This document shows, piece by piece, positions 44,801 to 53,800 of a stretch of DNA of 64,000 bases (positions are counted from its first letter, which is position 1; the number at the start of each line of letters is the position of its first letter). The translations under genes and the position numbers were made by a program. The notes beneath the pieces were generated by a model. It did no database searches. It was not told the origin of the DNA and was given only the letters and a program-made list of their open reading frames with translations. Origin of the DNA: Calliopum simillimum (taxonomy: Eukaryota; Arthropoda; Insecta; Diptera; Lauxaniidae); the NCBI GenBank assembly GCA_951812925.1, contig OX638372.1, forward strand, positions 67,473,407 through 67,537,406, written 5' to 3'.

Positions 44801-47800
44801 ATCAATCTGAACTGCTACAATTTTCCTCTGTGGAACCATACTCTAAAATAGATCTTAGAGAAAATTTTACTGACTGACTTGTCCAGAGGCCATAATCGAA
44901 ACTTCCTACGCGCACGAGATGTGTCATAAAGAAAATTTGTTTGTTTTTAAAATGATTGAGGGAAATGAAATGATTTTAAAAATGTATGATACTACATACA
45001 TTTTTATGGAGTTGCGGTGTTTTTTGCTTAGCATGTGGAGATACGGTATTCTTAAATTGTAAAATGTGTACGGCTGGGAGTTACGACAAAAGTCGTAGTT
45101 GATTTTATAGGGAAAATAAAGGTATAATGCAACCTGTTCTTGTGGGTTGACGGACAGAACCGTGATGAACCAAAAAACACCATAAACTCGTTTTTTTTGA
45201 AAATTGGAGTTACGGCATTCTTGCTTAGGACGGCAGTACAGTAGACATTGTAATAAATTGTTGTTAATGAAATCGAATAGGCGTAACCTTTCTCATTAAA
45301 CCCTGCCTTTTAACTTTTCTTATTTGATCCTTACTTTTCGAGTAATCAATCATTAAAGTAATGGTATTTCAACTCCATACAAATGCGTCAACATTAACCG
45401 ATCACGCCCATTTTTGATTCCAGAGAGCCTAGTAACTTTACTGTTATATACGTATGTACCAAATTCCATTCGGCGTAATCGTTATTTTAAAATTTACCAA
45501 GGGAGCAATCAGGGCTCAAAAGGGCTATTAGGACTAAAAAAAAGGATCTGAAAAAATTTTCAACATTTTAAATCGATCCACGACCATCCATCATTGAAAT
45601 TTGACGGAAAGCTATTTGGCGGCCACTTTAATGTACATAATCATGGTTACTCATACTAATGGCGCACAGTGCGGCGATAGTAGGCATTTGAGTAAACATT
45701 TTTTGTTTAAATTTAAAATTTCTACAGCAAATAGTCCAATTAAGAAATCCCCTGAAAATTTTTTCAGAAGTGGGTATTCAGCAAGACAGATCGCTAGAAA
45801 CATAAAATTCTTATTGCCAAACACTTAATGGAGTAACGCTGGCATTCTCAGCTAAAGTTCAATTTTTGATTGGATAGGAACCAAACATTAAAAAGAAGTC
45901 AAGCACTTTACTCCTATAACAATGCCATTGAGCATACTTTTGACATCGATGAAGAAAACAAACTGTTTGTTTGAATTCTCTCTCAGATGGCAATCATCTT
46001 ACCTCTAATATAATCCTTGCGCTGCCTAGTTATGGTATTATCCTCAACTTGGACACCTTGATCTCGACACTTTTTCGTATACACTGTTGCCTGGAATGTA
46101 AGAAAAGAAAGAAAACGTTTGTTTCTGCTTTAATTTGACCACACACATGCACACACAGTCAATTAGAATTTATTTGAATTTTGCTCAGTCACAATTAATT
46201 TATTGCCAAATTGCAATTACAATGAAAATTTTTAGAAAAAAAAAATTTCAATGGAACGAACAAATTTTTAGAGGTAAAAATCTTTTTAACGTACTAAATT
46301 TTGCTCAGTCGTTTTGCGACAGTCCGAGCGAACACAGCACTGCATGGTCTTTTCAACACCCTTAGCCATTTCCAGAGTCTGCCAATAGTCCTTACCAATG
46401 GTGTGTATCATTTCTAAATATTCCAAAAACGATTTATACGTAACATATTGCATGTTGGGGCACTCCAAACGATGATGATAACTACATTCCTTGTCAAAGA
46501 CCCACTGGCGTTGTGTCGGTGCCATCAATTGATAGCGTTCGAGGAAATGTAGAAATTCTTCTCGATTTTCACCATAATACAATTGTGTCGTTGTGTAGCT
46601 GAATTCAAAGGTGAAAATTAAGTTTCATTAATAAAAGAAAGATTCAAAAGGGTGAAACCACTCATTTTTCCTTAGTTTGGAAAACAACTTACGATATGCC
46701 GTCGTTGATCATTTTTTTCACTTCAGGATGGCTGACTATTCTATCGATTTCGATGCAGTCTGTATTTTTATTTAGTGTAACAAGGAACCATGGCGGCATT
46801 AAGCTGAAGCGCACACATTTCACAACATTCAGCATGTCACGTTCGCGTTCTTCGTAGCTGTGCGTCAACCAACGTACAACTGACATAAAAATCTGAAAAT
46901 GGATAGAAGATATATAATAATGAAATATCCTTTTATAATGCAAGCAAATCAGAAAAGAAAAGGACCAAAAAATTAAGAAAAGTTCAAGTTTTATTATTCA
47001 CCCCTATTCCCAATTGTTTCTAAATTTGGAGTCTTGAAATATATTGAAACGACAAGGAATTTCTATCGAGCGGTTAGAAAAACGAAGCATTCACACTTAT
47101 GCTTCGTTTTTCTGATCTCTCGGTAAACTTACTGTGGGCCTAGAAAAATTTAATATAGCCCACAAAAAAAAAAGAATGTGGAAGGATATATCGTCGGTCA
47201 AGAGATAAAACTCGCTAAGTGCATAGTAATTATTAAGCACTTAGTGAGTTTTACCTCTTTACCTACGATATATACTTTTTCGTCGGTTAAGAGGTAATTC
47301 CTATGCACTTAGTGAGTTTTGTTTCTTAACCGACAATATATACTTTTCTATACCAGCCATGCACCCTTCTTTGCGTTACAAAGGACAAAGTGAATATACC
47401 CTGGGTGTAGGGTAGTGATTCTACACCTTGTTTTCTGCACGACACATTTTTAATAATTTTAAAATTTGGCGGCACACTAACACTTAAAAAATTTTAAGAG
47501 CGTTTTAATTGGTTTATAAATTAATTAATGTAGGTTTAGGAAGATGACTATGTTGTCAACATTAACTAAGAATTTGATTTATTGTGTACCCGACACAACG
47601 AGCTTTAACAAAGAAAGTCTTGGATGTTCGTAACTTTATCCTTCCATATGGATTTAAGACACAGTTCAGATAGTGAATGACTCCAGCGGCTCAAAATTGA
47701 AATGACTAAAGTCTCTTCGACGTATGAGCTCAAACGCTGGACGATTTCTTCCATTCTTCCGTTTTTACAACTCGTACAAAGATCGTCAATATTTGAGAAA

Positions 47801-50800
47801 CCCAAACGAGATGTATGGTTTGCCACAAGGCCTAGTAATAGGACCAATCAAGATACGAATTTTGTGTTTCTCCATTGCTAAGAAAAATTAAGTACGATTA
47901 ATACTTTAGGATGGCCAAATTGATCTAATATGCTTGCAAGTTTCTAGATTTGACCATCTGTAATTAGTAAGCTGAATAAATTTATTTTCGATTTTGCCCT
48001 TGATTACGTTAATGGGTTTTCTTATTGAAATGTCAGCAAAAAGGGTATTCTGGTTTGATCCCTTCTAAACTAGTTCACCACCAGTTTCTTTGTCTTCGAA
48101 ATTACTATGACTTGAAACCCAGTAGAGTGTTATATGGTAGTCCTCACTAATATTGCAAAGGAAGCTCCTGCAAATTAACACAAGCTTTGAAGTGATATGA
48201 TGAAAGGATTTAAAGGAGCCCATTACCATGTTGAAGTTTGTTGGGAAAAGAAGGAGTGGTAGGTAGTAGTCGGTACCACCAATTACATTACAATCCATAA
48301 ATATTGACCGAAAAGTTCTGATTTTCAGAAACCCAATTCTGGTAACAATGTCGAGTGGTTCAGTGCTGCAGTGGCTGTTGTCTTAAAATCCTCAGTTGCA
48401 CTTAGACAAACTACTCTTGCAATCTATATCTTGCAATAAACCAAAACAATTTATGTAAAAAAACAACATGTCAGCAAATTTTTTGTCTGGCAGTGGCAGC
48501 ACACTTCCGAGATCTCATCGTACACTAAAGTGCCCCGGCACAGTAGTTGAAAATCACTGCACATTAACATGGAAATAAAAGCCACATCGCATAGTGGTAT
48601 TTTTGGGAAAAAATAGAAGGAGTGCTCCAATAATAATGAAATTTCGCATACTTAATTAGATAAAGCTAGTTAAGAAATATTCCAAAAATAGGCTTGATAC
48701 GTCAACGGACGCGCCTACCTACTATAGAAAATTTACTAAAATTTCTTAAAAAAAAAGTTCTAAAAATAAAAAAAATTAAAAATGTTATTTTCGATGCATT
48801 TGCCAATGCTAAAATCAAATCCGTACTCAAAATTGCTCTATCACATATGGTTTTAGAGATATCCTAACCCGAAAGTTAAAAAACACCATTTTTCAGGTTA
48901 TATAACAAGGACTCAAGTATTTTCTTTCACTATTTGCTATTAAATAAATTATATAGAACCATTCGTCGTCTTTAAAACGAGCTATGAATTGGTCTTGTAT
49001 GATTTTTCCTTGAAAGTTAAGATCATTTTAAAATTTAATCATAAATGTTAAAAATCGTATGTGGATTCTGATATGATTTTTAACATTTATGATGACATTT
49101 TAGAATGATCATAACTTTTTAAAAAAATATCATGCAAGAACTATTCATAGCTTATTTTTAAGGCAAAAACTAGTAATAAGCAATGCATTTAGCAGAAAAG
49201 GTCAAGACAGTTTCGTGTGTTCTCTATATAACCTCAAAAATCATGTTTTTTGAACTTATAGATTGATATATCTCAAAAACCATACGTCACAGAGCAAGTC
49301 TGAATTTAGCATTGACAAATACATTGGAAATTATTATCTTTTTTATTTGTTGTAATTTGTTTTTTTTTTTTTAAACCGTTTTTCGACCTCTTTTAAAAAC
49401 TGCATAAATCTAAGGTATTGAATTTTTTTTTTAAATTTAATAACGAACAAAAAGAACTATGTTCGATCAAAATCGGTGCATGTTCAACAATATTAGGTAT
49501 TTTGGCTAGTTTGCAAACTCGCATTGAAAATCACATGACCTTTCTCAGAAAATTGATAAATTTAGTAAGTCGTATGAAATTCTTCGAAATTTTTTTGACT
49601 TAAATTGAAAGAGTAGATTAACATATATAATTTTACTAGAATCGCCCAGTGGTCAAAATTTTACCAGAAATCTATTAAATAATTTCGGCACTTTTTGGAC
49701 TGTTAATACTTTTTTTGCTATTTGGTACAAAATAGAAAAGCTCATTTATCATCCCTGGTGTCATGAAGTCAGTGCTATGCTTTTTGTCTTTCTCTTTGTG
49801 CTTTATCCTTTTTTTAGCTCTGTATGTATGTATGTATTCTCCTTTAACTCCTAGGAGGAGCATAGGGCCAATATGAAATCTCTCCATTTGTCACGATCCC
49901 TTGAGATGACTTTGATCTCTTGCCATGATTTTCCCGATTCTTGGATTTCCTTTTCCAACGACCTTTTCCAGTTGGTTTTGGGTCTACCACGTCCTCTACT
50001 GCCTTGTGGATTCCACTCAAGGGCCTGGCGACAAACTTCGCTGTGTGGTTTCCGGAGAGTGTAACCAATCCATCCCCATTTGCTCAGCTTGATCTCGTTT
50101 GCTATAGCCTTCTGTTTGCATTTTTGATGTAGCTCGGCATTTGATATAGTGCGAGGTCACCTGTGCTCTGTGCAACCGTGTATTTTGTTGTTTTTAATAT
50201 TGAAAAATTTGTATTTAATTTTATCTGGCTTAAAGTCAAAATATTAACATATATTAACTTTGTGCACATCTACATACAAATACATTTCTAATGGTGTATA
50301 ATTTAAAGTCGTACTCCATTTTTAACATAGTAAAAAAAGATGGAAAAATTTTTGTCTTGCGTATTAATATATACAGGCCTGTTCTGTAATCCGCGTGGTT
50401 TCAATTACTTTTTACTTAGGAGGCTTTTTGATGAAAATGGTGAGTCACACGATAAAAAGTATTTGAATCTTTTTTATGGAAAATTACAAGTTCTACAAAT
50501 AATATTCATTTGTATTGACGAAAAAGTGACTGTTTCGGAAATATTCGAAAAAGTCGTGTTTTTCGACTTTTTTGGGGTTTTTTAATAATATTTCCTGAAG
50601 GGTTACCTTTTCGTTAATTCCGCTTCAGCAGTTCGGCTTTAAGCGCGGACACTCTACCTCTCATGCTTTATTAAAATTCCACCAAGATGTAATTTCTAAC
50701 TTACGGGAGCAACACTGCACGATAGCAGTGTCGTTAGACATTGAAAAAGCATTTGATAAAGTATTTCACACTGGCCTATTGTTCAAACTGCTGAACATTG

Positions 50801-53800
50801 GCTTTGATCCTTTTATTACTAAGTTATTGAAAAGTTTCCTTTCAAATCGGAAATTTTTTGTCGAAATAAACGGTTTTACCTCCGAATTTGGTTCAATTTC
50901 ATGCGGCGTACCACAAGGCTCAATACTGGCTCCTCACCTATATAACTCTTTCATCTTTGATTTTCCTGTTGAATTTAACGGCTCTAAGAGTATTTTGTAT
51001 GCAGATGACTCTATGATCTATTCACATGCAACTTCACCTCAAGCGGCTCTGAACTCAGTGTCGAATCATCTTTCAATAATAAATAATTACTACAAATATT
51101 GGGGAATAAACATAAACTTTGAAAAATCGGTCGCAATTTGTATAAGAAATGCTTCAGGTAAATGTCCGAGATTTGTGGTGCCGGAAAGTAAAAATCTATC
51201 TTTATCCGTGGATAATAAGGTAATTCCTTTTAATAATAAGATTAAATATCTGGGCGTAACCTTTTCCAATTTATTTAAATTCAATGAACATGCGCGTACG
51301 TTGAAAAAAAAAGCTATTAGGGCTAAAGGAGCATTCATGGGTCTGTTTTTGAATAAATCGCTTAGTCAAAAAACCAAATTGTTAATGTATAAAGTATTTA
51401 TTTGCCCGATTATCTTGTACGCTTTCCCCATTTGGTTCAGTATCTCTCCCTCGGTAGCAAAAGAGCTTGAAGTGTTGGAAAGAAATATCCTAAGGATATG
51501 TGTTGATCGAAATTACCAATCGTATACCAAAAGATTCTCAAATAAATATATTTATAATAAATCAAGCGTGATTCCTCTTTGCTTATATGGTTTTAATTTA
51601 ATTGACAGGTTTATAAATCGCCTTATTTACGTTGATAATGATCTTATTACAGAAATCTTTGAGACTGAAAAGGAAAGAACTTGGTCTTCAGGCTCTTTTC
51701 TGTCTCCTGTGGGTTTGATCAATGAAAACCTATCCTTCAGATTTGATTTTACAGATCCCCCTGCATCACTCCTGCCAGCATTTTATATAAATTCTGCTCC
51801 TGGCTCACACCGTGGATAACATAATTTAATACATTATATTTCATGTAATGATTCTATAACATAGCTGCCCGTCTAGAGTAAAATTAAAAAAATTTGGCAC
51901 TCGCATAAAAAGTCGTGGCCCCCATGTAAAATTAATAAAAAAGAAAACATAAATTTTTTAAAATTATTGAAAACAACAACCAGCAAAGATTTTTAAACTA
52001 ACAGTTACTTGTGCGAGTGTTTTTTTTTTCGCAAATCTAAAAAATCCTGAAAGTTCATAAAATGATCAAATTTGTTGTTGCCATTGTGTGTTGTTGTTTT
52101 TTTCTTTTCGATAGGAACCCTTGCGTTTTGTTGCAACAATCAAACACACAGTCCTGTGTGGACGAAAAAACAACAACAAAACACAGTCTTGTGCGGTCGC
52201 AAAAAACAACAACAAAATTTACGCATATGTTGTTGCTGGTGGTCGATCGCAATTCTTCAAAATTTCGCATATACCGTTACTTGTGTGTGCGGTTTTCATT
52301 TTCAATAATTAAATTTTGCTGTGGCACGTGAGATCAAGTGATTTTCAAATAATGGCACTTTGCGATGGCACGCGTGGGCGGCTATGTTCTATAAGTTCAT
52401 AATGATATGTGCATACATAAAATTATCATTTAGTTGTGAAAAAAAGACAGAAAACATAAAAAATTAAATGTTTTTTTTTTCTTCTGTAGACATGGTTAAG
52501 TTATCGATTTAACTATAACACTATTTTTATATTGTATTTTATTTTTTTTTTTTAGTTTTAAGTTATATTTACTTTGACTGCCGTCAATTGCTATGTTATA
52601 TGTGCCAGGAGCAAGCACAATTTCTTATGTTATTTTAATCAAATGTATATTTCACTTTGTTAAACTATAGCATGTTGCGTTATTCTTTATATTTGTTCAG
52701 AATAATACTGTACAGTTCTGAATCCATTTATATCAAAATGAAACATATGAATGTATTTAAATTTTGTTAAGATGAAAAAAAAAGACTCAATAAATTCAAT
52801 TCAATTCAATTAATGCCAATCAATGTTATTTGTAGAACATCTAATTCCCCACAAAAAAAATCCTTATATTTTTTAATGTGTGACTCACCATTTTCACCAA
52901 AAAGCCTCCTAAATGAAAAGTAATTGAAACCACACGGATTTCGGAACAGGCCTGATAGATTATAGTTAGAACTCGTAGCTAGACGTAGGCAACTTAGTTA
53001 TTTTCCGAGGAAAATTGCAAATGCTGCATTTCAAAGAGCCATTTTGATTTGCGGATATTTTTTAAACCATTTATGTACTTAATTAAAATAATTTTTTCTT
53101 TAAATTAATTACAAAATACTATATTTCAATACAAAAAACATTAATACTGTCTACAACAAAAGTTGTTGCATGAAAAAGTTAATCAGTTTCACACGTACCT
53201 TTAAGAACTTTGGATCATTTTTTCGAAGTAAAAATTTAGCTTTTTAGAAAAAGTATTAATAGCACCTATTTTAGTGAAACATTGCTATATAAAACTGCAT
53301 CATTAAATTTTTTGAAATTTAGTGGTTGAAAAATTAACTTTTTCCATAAAATACTACTGTGCATCGTGGCTGTTATTTCCATAATGATGGAAACTTTCAT
53401 TGCTTATCTCGCTTGGGGACGTTCATTAATCTCGTGAGATGTTTTTCTTCCAATTTGGACCCTCCCTGCCCCACTTGGTGAGATTTGGTGAGGTTTTGCT
53501 GGACCCCTCCCCCCACTATTGTATTTTTATTTCAGTGTTTTTTGTCTTTCTTTTATTTTCAACAATTCAAAAGTGCAAATTTTTTATTAACCTCCGTTAT
53601 AACTTCCGATTAAAAACTTACAGAACTGAACTCAGAGTCGGAGGTCAAATCAATCGGTAGTTCCGACCTTTTCAAACCATTTTCGAACCAAAACCGAAGT
53701 TATGTAACATCCCTCTTGTTCAGATAAATCACTAGAATTTCAAATGAGAAATTCGGGGGAAGAGGTTTGGAGTCGCTAATTTCAGCCTATAAAAGCTGCC

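Larger units (their letters stand above)
50599..52812 (+). mobile_element. 5'-truncated Jockey-group LINE with tail, in Kelch intron 4
   Basis: An uninterrupted reverse-transcriptase frame is followed by a 3' region and a terminal AATAAATTCAATTCAATTC-type tail near 52790-52812. The 5' part (ORF1, endonuclease, start of RT) is absent, as with normal 5' truncation on insertion. It lies opposite to Kelch transcription. Its 3' region contains the hAT MITE 51860-52386. Confidence 0.85.
50374..52954. mobile_element. foldback MITE split by a LINE
   Basis: CAGGCCTGTTCTGTAATCCG, GTGGTTTCAATTAC, AGGAGGCTTTTTG on the left pairs with the complementary sequence ending GAACAGGCCTG on the right (arms about 50374-50523 and 52813-52954). 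The right arm resumes at the end of the LINE tail, so the LINE interrupts this element. Confidence 0.8.

Noticed and set aside
52062..52331. Overlapping small frames on both strands
   Set aside because: They are translations of AAC/TTG repeats inside the hAT MITE.
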